A stretch of 64,000 bases of DNA from Deltaproteobacteria bacterium (GTDB lineage: Bacteria > Desulfobacterota > Desulfuromonadia > Desulfuromonadales > Geopsychrobacteraceae). The notes under the pieces were generated by a model. It was not told the DNA's origin, ran no database searches, and worked only from the letters and a program-made list of their open reading frames with translations. Location of the stretch: positions 1 to 64,000 of the forward strand of contig JAJRQB010000013.1 in NCBI GenBank assembly GCA_024280485.1. The letters run 5' to 3'. The position numbers and the translations under genes are program-made. Within the stretch, counting starts at the first letter, position 1, and every line of letters begins with the position of its first letter. Shown one piece after another: positions 26,493 through 34,468 of the stretch.

Positions 26493-27317
26493 CTAACAAC
26501 TGCAGTCATCCGTTTCAGAACCCTTCTTCCTCATCAGCGGTTCGATAATGCGGGTAAAGACACCCGCCGCCAGAGCGCCACCGACTAACGGCCCCAGCAC
26601 GTAGACGGTTAAAAAACCGAGCCCTTCATCGGGAAAGGCGGCTGCCCCCCAACCCGCCAGTGCTGCGAAAAGACGGGGAGAGAGGTCGCGGGCCGGGTTT
26701 AGGCCCGCCTGGGTCAGAGGGGCCAGAATGGCAATAATCACGCTGACGGTCAGACCGATAAATAGCGGGGCCAGAGCGTCATCCGGCCGGCCGAGATTGC
26801 AGCCTTCGGTGAGGGAGAAAATCATAAAAACCAGTACAAACGTGCCGACCGCCTCGGTTAAAAATGCAGTCAAGGTGCTGACTACGGCGACGGCACCGGC
26901 CCCTGGGTTGGGGTAGTATTCGCCAAACATCATGGCTGTTTTTATTGAGTCCGGCGTGCCGCGCAGGATCCCGTTCATACTTTCGTATTGGGCAATCGAA
27001 TCGCCCATCAGAAGATAAAGCAGACCGGCCGCGAGAAAGGCACCGGCAAACTGGGCCAGTAGATAGACCGGCAAGCGCGCAAACGACATCCGACGACCCA
27101 GTACCATGGCAAAACTTACCGCCGGATTGAGATGGGCACAAGAGAGGTGGCGGGTGGCATAGATAGCGATGGTGACCCCGAGTCCCCAGATAACCGCGAC
27201 CTGCATCAGGCCGACATGGGCTGAGAAGAGGACGGTGACGGCTACTGAACCGCAGCCGAATAACACAAGCAGAAAGGTGCCGACGAGCTCTCCGATAAAT
27301 TCACAAGGATATTTCAT
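26493..27317 (-). CDS. Aquaporin/aquaglyceroporin (MIP family)
   Basis: A 274-residue MIP channel with six hydrophobic segments and both pore motifs: HLNPAVSFA (NPA at 64-66) and GLNPARDLSP (NPA at 207-209). Arg after the second NPA is the selectivity-filter residue. Aquaglyceroporins conduct uncharged arsenite and methylarsenite, and genes such as aqpS sit in ars operons. Here the gene follows arsM after a 12-base gap, so arsenic or methylated arsenic movement is the likely role (inference). The ATG at 27317 is used; the in-frame TTG at 27338 would overlap arsM. Confidence 0.9.
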   Translation of the reverse strand: MKYPCEFIGELVGTFLLVLFGCGSVAVTVLFSAHVGLMQVAVIWGLGVTIAIYATRHLSCAHLNPAVSFAMVLGRRMSFARLPVYLLAQFAGAFLAAGLLYLLMGDSIAQYESMNGILRGTPDSIKTAMMFGEYYPNPGAGAVAVVSTLTAFLTEAVGTFVLVFMIFSLTEGCNLGRPDDALAPLFIGLTVSVIIAILAPLTQAGLNPARDLSPRLFAALAGWGAAAFPDEGLGFLTVYVLGPLVGGALAAGVFTRIIEPLMRKKGSETDDCSC

Positions 27318-27328
27318 CAGATGACACT

Positions 27329-28378
27329 TCAGCAGCAAGGTCCGCCAGCGGAGGATCCCTCCTCCGGCACCGGTCCGCAGGGGAAGGGCCCGAAATGGGT
27401 GGAACGGTCACCGCTGACCTGGAAATGCTGACCGAAGCGGGTCTTCTGCACCATGGCAGCGGTGTTTCCGCAGACCAGCATCGGCTTGCCGGTAACAAAG
27501 GTATGATGATCATCTAGTGAGAATTCATGCGGACATTCAGGGATGGTGCCGAGGTAGGTCGCGACCTGACCAAAATCCTCGCAGAGATCTTCGAGGCAAT
27601 CGAGTTTGAAGGCTCTGACCGTAATGGAGCTGAAATTGACCATGCCAGCTTTGGCGACGATTGCCGGATCGGTCAGTTCAATCGGCCGCTGTGACTTGAT
27701 CCGATAATCGCGACAGCCCAGCGTGCTCAGCATCCGGCGGAAATCTTCGATGTAAAGGGCACCACCCAGGCATTCGCCATAGAGTAGCGGGTCGTTGTGC
27801 AATGCTTCTGGCAGGCGCCGGTTAGCGAAGACGTCAGAGAAGTAAAGCTCTCCTCCCGGTTTGAGGACGCGGAAAATTTCGGCAAAGACGCGGTCCTTGT
27901 CCGGAGAAAGGTTGAGTACACAGTTGGAGATCACTAGATCTATGGAGTTGTCGGCGATGCCGCAGGCACCCAGATCTTCGATGTACCCCTGATGAAAATC
28001 GACGTTCGGGGTGGTAAAGCCGAAACTCGCCATTTGAGTGTCAAGGTGACGCCGAGCGACGGTCAACTGCTCCTCGGTCATATCTACACCGATCACCTGC
28101 CCACGCGGGCCGACCAGTTTAGACGCCAGATAAACGTCGCGCCCCGTGCCGCAACCCAGATCGAGAACCCTGCAACCTTCGATCGCAGGGGGGATCGGCG
28201 AGCCACAACCGTAAAAGCGCTCGAGAATCTCGCTATTTATTTCGGCCAGAATGGCCCGGTGTGTGGGTGAGAAACTCTCGAGCGAGCAGCAGGCGCTGGT
28301 CTTCAGATCCTTGCTCCCTTGTAGTATTTTCCCATAATATTCCTGTACGTTTGCCAGGGTGGTTTGGGTGGGGGACAT
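27329..28378 (-). CDS. arsM: Arsenite S-adenosylmethionine methyltransferase ArsM
   Basis: A 349-residue ArsM. It methylates As(III) stepwise using SAM and thiols. The SAM motif VLDLGCGTGRD begins at residue 71. The As(III)-binding cysteines are visible: Cys 30/31 in TSACCS, Cys 153 in SNCVLNLSPDK and Cys 203 in YGECLGGALY. The C-terminal ArsM-specific region continues to GDRSTHFG and ends with a GGPCC tail. Length is normal. GGAG precedes the start. It is the first gene of a long minus-strand directon; no arsR or arsenite pump is present in the window. Confidence 0.95.
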   Translation of the reverse strand: MSPTQTTLANVQEYYGKILQGSKDLKTSACCSLESFSPTHRAILAEINSEILERFYGCGSPIPPAIEGCRVLDLGCGTGRDVYLASKLVGPRGQVIGVDMTEEQLTVARRHLDTQMASFGFTTPNVDFHQGYIEDLGACGIADNSIDLVISNCVLNLSPDKDRVFAEIFRVLKPGGELYFSDVFANRRLPEALHNDPLLYGECLGGALYIEDFRRMLSTLGCRDYRIKSQRPIELTDPAIVAKAGMVNFSSITVRAFKLDCLEDLCEDFGQVATYLGTIPECPHEFSLDDHHTFVTGKPMLVCGNTAAMVQKTRFGQHFQVSGDRSTHFGPFPCGPVPEEGSSAGGPCC

Positions 28379-28755
28379 GAAATATTGATCTCCTGTGTTT
28401 GTGGTTTAAGGGCCGTTCAAAACCCAGTCGTAGTTGTTTGATTTCGATGGCAGGAAATTGTTCAGTAGGCTTGTCCGTTCAGCATCGACGTACTTCTACA
28501 GATGGGTCAGGACACTCTGCTCGGAATTACAGAAGTCTACCTGAAACCAGGCGAAGATGCTCGATAACAGGGAGGTAATCGTCTATTGATGAAAGCTCCA
28601 GAGTATGTACTTAAATTGTTAGCAGATGCATTCAGCACAGCATTATAAAGAGCCGTCAACTTACTTCTCAACGAGGGATCGCATGTAGAAAAAACCGAAC
28701 CACGAAATCCAACATCCGTCTAATTTTTTTAAGAGTCAGTCGCAGTCATTGACTA
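28379..28755. other. Intergenic region upstream of arsM with short coding-like remnants
   Basis: About 375 bases. On the plus strand 28502-28567 encodes MGQDTLLGITEVYLKPGEDA and a stop; preceded in frame by DVLLQ, it faintly recalls the C-terminus of tyrosine recombinases (a G-x-T-x-Y-x-P pattern), so it may be a decayed integrase end. No classical promoter or ArsR box is clear upstream of arsM; only a loose repeat of TCAAAC and GTTTTGA is seen at about 28410-28440. Confidence 0.35.
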
Positions 28756-30480
28756 TTATTTCTGCAATTGAATTGACACAAGTTGCGAAGCGACATTCTC
28801 ATGCTGCGTTGTTGTCAGCCCGCTAATAACAAGCAATAATTGTTTTTTTAGTGCATAAAATCCTTGAAGTGGATGATTGAATGTTTTACCGATAGTCCCT
28901 TTTATAAAATTTCCATCACGGAATTTAAAAACGCTCAATCTGAACTCTGAAGGGTTGTTATTTTTCCATGCTGCAGTGACAGAGGGACGATCTGATGAGA
29001 TAGAGATCAACTCCAGTTGACCATCACCGTCAATATCTGCAGCGAGTGGCGCGACTTCAAACGTTGCAGAGGTGTAGAGCGCATCGGCTTGCCCAGGGTT
29101 GGTATCGTAGGTCAATTTAGAGATGCTGCCGCCCAATTCTTTTTTGGATTGGTAAAGCATTTTTTTGCCCTGATAGACCGTTAATAAACCCCTCGTGAGG
29201 GTTACAGTTTCAAGGGTTCCATCACCGGTCAGATCAGCAAACAGGCTACCCTGAACAGGAAATTGAGAAGGGAGATCATACCCGGGAGTGGCGACCTGGA
29301 TATTATTTCCATCCAGATGAAGTTCTGCAACGCGACCGTAGAAGATATCGAGGTCGAGATCCTGCCCGAGCAGGGTCTCACGGGTGCCATTACCATCCCG
29401 GTCATAGGTCCCGAGGAAATAGGAGATATTATCGTTGATCGGATTAAGTTGATTAGAGTTAAGAAGCAGAATACTGCTACGCGGAGTTGTTTCGGTGCTT
29501 GTGCCAGTGGTTGGTGATGATTGACTGCTTCCACTGACCGTCAGGTAAAGAGTATTAGGGGTTGGCTGCCACCAACTGAGGGCATGGATACTGCGTCCCG
29601 AAAATGGGTATTCTGTCACAAGTTCGAGGTGATCGGTAACACGATAAATGTGTACTCTGAAGCCATCAGTCGTCGCCATCAGCAGCCCATCTGCAGTGGT
29701 GATAAAGTCAGACATCAATGTGTTGGCCTTTAACATCCCGAGTGTTTTTACCCCGGAGAGGTCGTTTTCATAGCGGACACTTCCGGCAATTGGTGTTTTT
29801 TCTTGCCAGGCGATTGGTGTTGCTGCCCGAGAGTCTGCTGTCAGTGGCATCAATGGGGATGGGGTGTTTGGCTCTATGGTTGAATCCAGAAGCGAATAAG
29901 AGTGAAGCCGTTGCCCTGAGGCATTGTGCACTTCCAGCAGGGTTCCGGTGAGAGTGAAGAGAAGATCTGCCGCTTTTTCATCCTTGGCTCCCGGGCTGGA
30001 TGGCCCTTGCCAGTCAAACGACGGCAAAGCGGCCCTTAGTTCCTGATATAAGGTTGCAGTCGTTGGTCCTTGCCCGTTGAGTCGAGCTCTTAGGCCCGCG
30101 AAGCGTTTTATCGGGGTGCCCTTACTCAAGTCTGTGTTTCCTGAGATAACCTGTGCGTAGCTGTAGTTCGGTCTGATTTGGGTGATACTGAGAACGGCCA
30201 ACGTTTTATTAAGGAATCCAACAGTTTTCCCGCTGATCGGATGAACTATTTTTTCACCGGGTTGGGACACGCTGAGCAGGTCACCCACCTGGACGCCCTG
30301 GGTGGCATCGATATCAACCAGGTACTCGCCATTGCTCTGCATGAGGATGTAGCCATCAAGGGTAGAGAAGTCCTGCTTGACGGAGTCCGGAAGTGCAGCA
30401 ATGGCTGCAGTGGGCAGGCCGGAGAGGATCAGCAGACTTGTGACGAAGAGTATGGTCACACATTGCCGGAACTTTGTCAT
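28756..30480 (-). CDS. Secreted VCBS/FG-GAP repeat protein with FlgT-like N-terminal domain
   Basis: A 574-residue exported protein: signal peptide about 1-28 (ending TAAIAA). An N-terminal beta domain (VGDLLSVSQPGEKIVHPISG, then AQVISGNTDLSKGTPIKR) resembles the C-terminal domain of FlgT. The middle and end contain calcium-binding beta-propeller-like repeats with DxDxDG patterns (TYDRDGNGTRETL, LFADLTGDGTLETVTL, LAADIDGDGQLELISI), as in integrin-like FG-GAP and VCBS proteins. It probably sits in the periplasm or on the surface as a structural or binding protein. ATG 30480 is chosen over an in-frame TTG at 30516 so that the signal peptide is at the N-terminus. Function unknown. Confidence 0.72.
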   Translation of the reverse strand: MTKFRQCVTILFVTSLLILSGLPTAAIAALPDSVKQDFSTLDGYILMQSNGEYLVDIDATQGVQVGDLLSVSQPGEKIVHPISGKTVGFLNKTLAVLSITQIRPNYSYAQVISGNTDLSKGTPIKRFAGLRARLNGQGPTTATLYQELRAALPSFDWQGPSSPGAKDEKAADLLFTLTGTLLEVHNASGQRLHSYSLLDSTIEPNTPSPLMPLTADSRAATPIAWQEKTPIAGSVRYENDLSGVKTLGMLKANTLMSDFITTADGLLMATTDGFRVHIYRVTDHLELVTEYPFSGRSIHALSWWQPTPNTLYLTVSGSSQSSPTTGTSTETTPRSSILLLNSNQLNPINDNISYFLGTYDRDGNGTRETLLGQDLDLDIFYGRVAELHLDGNNIQVATPGYDLPSQFPVQGSLFADLTGDGTLETVTLTRGLLTVYQGKKMLYQSKKELGGSISKLTYDTNPGQADALYTSATFEVAPLAADIDGDGQLELISISSDRPSVTAAWKNNNPSEFRLSVFKFRDGNFIKGTIGKTFNHPLQGFYALKKQLLLVISGLTTTQHENVASQLVSIQLQK

Positions 30481-30568
30481 AGCAGGACACCCACTTTCTC
30501 TCTTGGGCGCACACAAGCCCTATTCTTCGAAACAGAATAAATATGTGTGCAAATGATTTATTCCAAAA

Positions 30569-30610
30569 GTTTAAAGACAGGCCAGCCATCAGGCTGGCCT
30601 GCGTTTAAAC
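30569..30610 (-). terminator. Strong intrinsic terminator-like hairpin after the porin gene
   Basis: CAGGCCAGCC (30578-30587) and GGCTGGCCTG (30592-30601) form a 10-bp stem with a 4-base loop. Outside them GTTTAAA (30569-30575) and TTTAAAC (30604-30610) pair as well. It lies just past the porin stop codon. Confidence 0.75.
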
Positions 30611-30628
30611 CACTCAACGGCTATGCCA

Positions 30629-32053
30629 TTAGAAACTGACACGAACCCGCGAGGTGAGGCGGTAGATGTCTTCATCGGCATCAGCGGTCGCGAATTGCGT
30701 GAGTGCATCGCCGGTAACCAGGTATCCGCCATTCAACGCTAGTTCAACGTTGGGGTAGAGCTTGTAGCTGACATAGGCGTCGAATTCGGTGCCGACTTGG
30801 TCTTCGGTGCCGATGTCTTCGGCGGTCTGCATATAGAGAACTGCAACCCCGAACTTGGTTTTTTCGTTTTGCTTGCGATCATAGGCCAGCTTGTTCATGA
30901 ACATCCCTTTGTTGAACAGGTAGGGGCGCTCGGTCAAGTAGTTGTCGTCGGTGTAGCCGCCTTCAAATAGCACAATGCTATCGAAACGGTCGACATCGGT
31001 TGAGATAAATGCGTCGAACTGGTCATCGGTGTCGTTGTCGTCACCCGATGCGTACCAGGTGGTGAAGGTAACCTTACTGTCGCCCATCTTCATGCCGACG
31101 TCTGCATGCAACAGGTAGGCGCTCAGGTCAAAATCACCGGTTCTGGAAAGGGTACCGGAGTTATCAACGCCAAAGAAATTAACATTCTTGAATTCGCCGC
31201 CCTGATAGATGGCGTCCCAGTTGACGAAAATGTTGCCACTGGTCAGTCCGCCATCAACACCGACGGTGTAGATGTTGTACTCAACATCTTTCATCTGCTT
31301 GAGGCCGTACTTACCAGCGTCAACTACATTGTTGTAAGTTGTCTTCGGAGCACCGGGTGCGCCGGTTTTATCGTCGAAAGGGATTGTGGTTGTTGCTTTG
31401 GCGACAGTCCCGGGATCCTGAAGCTGGTACAGGCCGAATAGGCCTAGTTTGGTGCCTTCAGCCGGTTTCAGATTGACGCGGGCAGAGAAGGAATCTGCCG
31501 AGCTATTGTCGTCGTCGGCCGTTGAGTTGAAAATTTCATTGCCGCGCATCCAGGCCAGTTCATACATGTCGGCGGTGTACTTGACACCCATGGCGGTTTC
31601 AGCCCAGACAAAGGAGTTGACCTTGTAGGGCTGCAGTCCCAGAGTGACCAGAGATTTACCCTCGGCCCCGGGGATCTGGAACTGGGTGTACGCCCAGCGA
31701 ATTTCAAAGTTTTTACCGTCACCCGAAAAAGAACCGCCCTTAGTGCTGTCGCCGAAGCGGATGGCACCCAATTCTACACCCAGGACCCCTTTGACCTTAT
31801 TGTCATTGGTCGCGGCTTCGGTCCAGAAGCGATACTTGATATCGCCCCAGGACGTGTTGGTCTCCTTGCCGATAGTCGGGATTTTGGCTACGCCTTTTTC
31901 AAACTTGGCGCCGGTGTAGAGATCCGAGTGGTTTGAGTAAAGGCTAAAACGGTTGTTCAGGTCACCGTGAAAGGCGAACTCTACCGCCATGGCCGGTGTT
32001 GTAAAAAGTAACCCTAATAGAAGAACAAGGCACGATTTGTAATATCTGTTCAT
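30629..32053 (-). CDS. Outer-membrane beta-barrel porin
   Basis: A 474-residue protein with a signal peptide (1-23, ending TPAMAV), many alternating hydrophobic/polar strands, aromatic girdle residues and a C-terminal RLTSRVRVSF ending in Phe, the signal for BAM-dependent outer-membrane insertion. Overall it resembles the large porin-like proteins of Desulfuromonadales and Desulfovibrio (homotrimeric porin group). The strands contain few cysteines. It has its own terminator downstream and a clear ribosome site upstream. Ligand specificity is unknown; it may serve general diffusion of small anions or nutrients. Confidence 0.8.
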   Translation of the reverse strand: MNRYYKSCLVLLLGLLFTTPAMAVEFAFHGDLNNRFSLYSNHSDLYTGAKFEKGVAKIPTIGKETNTSWGDIKYRFWTEAATNDNKVKGVLGVELGAIRFGDSTKGGSFSGDGKNFEIRWAYTQFQIPGAEGKSLVTLGLQPYKVNSFVWAETAMGVKYTADMYELAWMRGNEIFNSTADDDNSSADSFSARVNLKPAEGTKLGLFGLYQLQDPGTVAKATTTIPFDDKTGAPGAPKTTYNNVVDAGKYGLKQMKDVEYNIYTVGVDGGLTSGNIFVNWDAIYQGGEFKNVNFFGVDNSGTLSRTGDFDLSAYLLHADVGMKMGDSKVTFTTWYASGDDNDTDDQFDAFISTDVDRFDSIVLFEGGYTDDNYLTERPYLFNKGMFMNKLAYDRKQNEKTKFGVAVLYMQTAEDIGTEDQVGTEFDAYVSYKLYPNVELALNGGYLVTGDALTQFATADADEDIYRLTSRVRVSF

Positions 32054-32108
32054 TTTTTTCTCCTGTTGCTACTCCATTGTGAATTTAAGATATCGGCTTT
32101 CTCTTTAT

Positions 32109-32252
32109 TCAAGGACCTTCATAATTATAGTCGAACTCATAGCCACAGGAAGGACACTTAACCCTGATGGGATCTTTGTTTGTTGCGGCTACACAAGCAG
32201 TTAGAGAAAACAGGACAAGCAAAAGGATTGACCAGTTCATAAGCTTTTTCAT
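32109..32252 (-). CDS. 47-residue lipoprotein with zinc-ribbon-like CPSC motif
   Basis: A short gene read directly from the sequence. The product begins MKKLMNWSILLLVLFSLTAC, a lipoprotein signal with the lipobox LTAC (Cys 20), followed by a small mature part containing KCPSCGYEFDYNYEGP. The CxxC pair followed by a YEFDY segment looks like half a zinc ribbon or a haem/metal knuckle. GGAG lies about 7 bases before the ATG at 32252. It lies between the porin and cytochrome P460 genes on the same strand. No named family is recognised, and function is unknown. Confidence 0.7.
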   Translation of the reverse strand: MKKLMNWSILLLVLFSLTACVAATNKDPIRVKCPSCGYEFDYNYEGP

Positions 32253-32355
32253 GATTCTACTCCTTTTTTTATGCTTAAGGATCATGAGGGATAGGTCGCG
32301 CGTCGACCCAGTTCATGTATCCCAACAACTTACAACGTAGACTGAAGTCTTCTTC

Positions 32356-32844
32356 TTACTTAACTGGGCCGGTAAAAACCCAGTCATTGTTGATGACTGC
32401 AGCGTGACAGTTGATGCAACCGTTGACCTTGCCTTCTTTAGCGATTGAACCGTTCGCTGCATATTTTGCCCAGAACCAGTCTCCGCCGTTCGGGTCGTAG
32501 CCTGCGACACGGTACATGACGGTGATTGCGCCAAGCATTTTGTTCGGCATGTAGTTCTCTTTGACAATGATTGAACCGTTGGCAAGAGTCCCGACCTTGT
32601 CATTGATTCCGGCCAGTGCAACATCATTGACATAGGTTGTTAGCAGCGCTCCGTGAGGGTGCTTGCCGGTATAGAACTTACCTTTGCCTGGGAACAGGGA
32701 CCATTGCTGGTAGGGATTGGTTTTGGTGATATAGTCGTAAACCGCCTGTCCTTTGGCTTCAGGTAGTCCTCCGCCGGCAAAAGCGATACCGGCGAGGCCA
32801 ATGACCATGAAGCTGCACAGTAAAACAACCAGATTCTTTTTCAT
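32356..32844 (-). CDS. Cytochrome P460-family c-type haem protein
   Basis: A 162-residue exported protein: signal peptide about 1-23 (ending IAFAGGG), then a P460-type beta-sheet domain, with the single haem motif CINCH at residues 143-147 close to the C-terminus. Cytochromes P460 oxidise hydroxylamine or bind NO, with a lysine cross-linked to the haem in true P460s; candidate lysines are in the chain but the cross-link cannot be seen from sequence. Length is normal. An upstream 15-bp palindrome (32932-32946) and a Crp/Fnr gene next door suggest regulated expression under nitrogen-oxide or redox stress (inference). Confidence 0.85.
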   Translation of the reverse strand: MKKNLVVLLCSFMVIGLAGIAFAGGGLPEAKGQAVYDYITKTNPYQQWSLFPGKGKFYTGKHPHGALLTTYVNDVALAGINDKVGTLANGSIIVKENYMPNKMLGAITVMYRVAGYDPNGGDWFWAKYAANGSIAKEGKVNGCINCHAAVINNDWVFTGPVK

Positions 32845-32931
32845 TACATTTCTCCTTTTGAAGATTCTATTGAAGCCGGCGTCCCTGTGACGTTGTTGGC
32901 TTCCCCATGTGGTGTTGTCAGGGCGGTTCTT

Positions 32932-32946
32932 GACAGTTTAACTGTC
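32932..32946. promoter_or_regulatory. Palindromic operator candidate upstream of cytochrome P460
   Basis: GACAGTT-T-AACTGTC is a perfect 15-bp palindrome about 90 bases upstream of the P460 start and downstream of the Crp/Fnr gene. It could be a binding site for that regulator, but it does not match the classical FNR or CRP consensus. Confidence 0.45.
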
Positions 32947-33007
32947 TATTTTCTCTCCTGGATAGACTCTACTATTAACGGTTTATCGTGTGCAATTGTA
33001 AGCCAGG

Positions 33008-33727
33008 TTACACTGTGCCCGTAACTTGCTGAATTTCTTGAGAATGTCTGTTGAAAAAATATTTCAAACCATGTAGATCCATGATCCTTATGGCTCGATA
33101 TGAGGTTTTTATCAGTCCAAGTTTTTTCCATTCCGCTATCTGCTCGGCCACCGCCTCACGTGAGGCGCCAATCAGATGGGCTAAATCTTTTTGGCTCAAG
33201 GGGATACGGACGCTGCCGTCGGCCTCACTGATGCCATGACGTTGAGCTTGCCAGAGTAGGGCGATAACAAGCCGGTTTCCCAAGGGTTGAAAAAGTAAAT
33301 CCTCGATCCGCATCTCCAGTTCGCGGCGTCTTAATCCGAACAGTTTGATAACTTTAAGGGCCATTTCGGGATGTCGTTGCAGCAGACTTTCGAAGTCTGC
33401 AAGGGCGATTCTGCAGACTAAAGTGTCATCCAGCGCTTCGGCACTATGGGAACGATTTTCCTCTCCGACCAAAGAGAGCTCCCCAAAGATTTCGCCTGGT
33501 CCGAGGATATCGAGGATCATCTCTCGTCCGGATTCACTGGTTCTGGTCAATTTGACCCGACCCTGTTTGATTAGATAGATATCGTCGCTGACCTCTTCTG
33601 CAAAAAAAAGTTTGGAGTGACGATGGCAGGTAAACATCTCGCTACGGTCGGCGATGTCTTGTTGCTCGGCATCTTCCAGCCAGGAGAAGAGGTTGGTGTG
33701 CTTGATGTACCAGAGCTGGGTTTGCAT
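33008..33727 (-). CDS. Crp/Fnr-family transcriptional regulator
   Basis: A 239-residue regulator. An N-terminal cyclic-nucleotide-binding beta-roll (DIYLIKQGRVKLTRTSESGR, then ILGPGEIFGELSL) is joined by a dimerisation helix to a C-terminal winged helix-turn-helix (LSQKDLAHLIGASREAVAEQ). It has no N-terminal FNR cysteine quartet, so it is not an FNR-type oxygen sensor by sequence and may bind haem or another effector. It lies 23 bases after the tautomerase gene, at the end of the TetR operon, and upstream of the P460 gene it may regulate. Confidence 0.9.
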   Translation of the reverse strand: MQTQLWYIKHTNLFSWLEDAEQQDIADRSEMFTCHRHSKLFFAEEVSDDIYLIKQGRVKLTRTSESGREMILDILGPGEIFGELSLVGEENRSHSAEALDDTLVCRIALADFESLLQRHPEMALKVIKLFGLRRRELEMRIEDLLFQPLGNRLVIALLWQAQRHGISEADGSVRIPLSQKDLAHLIGASREAVAEQIAEWKKLGLIKTSYRAIRIMDLHGLKYFFNRHSQEIQQVTGTV

Positions 33728-33750
33728 GTGTTGGCCTTCCTGGGTTGTAA

Positions 33751-33954
33751 TTATTTTCCCGCCTGACGCCTGGCTGTCACCGTTTCACCACCAATGCCCC
33801 AATTGTCTGTTTCGACCTCATCAATGACGACCACGAGTGTTGCTGGATTTTTACCTAATACGTTGACCAATAGTTCTGTAGCGCCTTTGATCAGTTGAGT
33901 TTTCTGTTCAGCGGTTACCCCATCGCGGGTGATTTTAATGTTAACGTATGGCAT
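33751..33954 (-). CDS. 4-oxalocrotonate tautomerase-family protein
   Basis: A 67-residue protein of the tautomerase superfamily. Pro at residue 2 becomes the N-terminal catalytic base after Met removal (MPYVNIKI), and the fold continues with the LLVNVLGKNPATLVVVIDEV block. It isomerises enol or 2-oxo substrates, as in aromatic meta-cleavage, although no such pathway is present here. The start overlaps the upstream flavoprotein gene by 14 bases. Confidence 0.88.
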   Translation of the reverse strand: MPYVNIKITRDGVTAEQKTQLIKGATELLVNVLGKNPATLVVVIDEVETDNWGIGGETVTARRQAGK

Positions 33955-34468
33955 GAGTGATCTCCTGTGCTGAATCAGTATAAAATCGCAAATAAAGCGT
34001 TTTCTGGAGCGACCTGAAAATCCAGCAGAGACGCTTCAAGCCGTAACGGTAGAGGGAGCTTAGGAAGACATTCCATTCGCTCATGGGCCCAGTTCCAATC
34101 TTTGACTGAGTGTCTGTCCTAGTCGCCGCGGCAAGTTTGTCGTGAAGGATGTTCCCCTCCTGATGGCGAAATTGGTAAAGGCGCTCCATGAAGCAGTGGG
34201 CCAGGCCGTTGAGCATGTCGAAACAGTTGGGCGCCCCGATGACCAGAGTGTCCGCCGCAACAATCTTATCACGTAGTCCACTCATGTCATCTTCAACCTT
34301 GCACTTATTGTCTTTCACGCAGCCGAGGCAGGCGATACAGGGCCCGATAGACATTCCGCTTAACGAGATAAATTCAGTGTCGCCATCGATCTCCTTCAGT
34401 ATTTCCTGAACCAATTGGTTGGTGTTTCGTTCTCGGCGCGGACTACAGGAGATGCCAAGTACATTCAT
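33941..34468 (-). CDS. Iron-sulfur flavoprotein-like NADPH/FMN reductase, divergent C-terminus
   Basis: A 175-residue protein. The first 110 residues match the flavodoxin-like iron-sulfur flavoprotein family: ISCSPRRERNTNQLV is the FMN phosphate loop, and CIACLGCVKDNKC (from about residue 44) is the compact Cys motif for a 4Fe-4S cluster; GAPNCFDMLNGL follows. After about residue 112 the sequence (from DTQSKIGTGP on) no longer looks like the family and is arginine- and leucine-rich. This may be a degraded or truncated C-terminal half. No better match appears in the other frames. It overlaps the NrtS gene upstream and the tautomerase gene downstream. Confidence 0.7.
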   Translation of the reverse strand: MNVLGISCSPRRERNTNQLVQEILKEIDGDTEFISLSGMSIGPCIACLGCVKDNKCKVEDDMSGLRDKIVAADTLVIGAPNCFDMLNGLAHCFMERLYQFRHQEGNILHDKLAAATRTDTQSKIGTGPMSEWNVFLSSLYRYGLKRLCWIFRSLQKTLYLRFYTDSAQEITHAIR

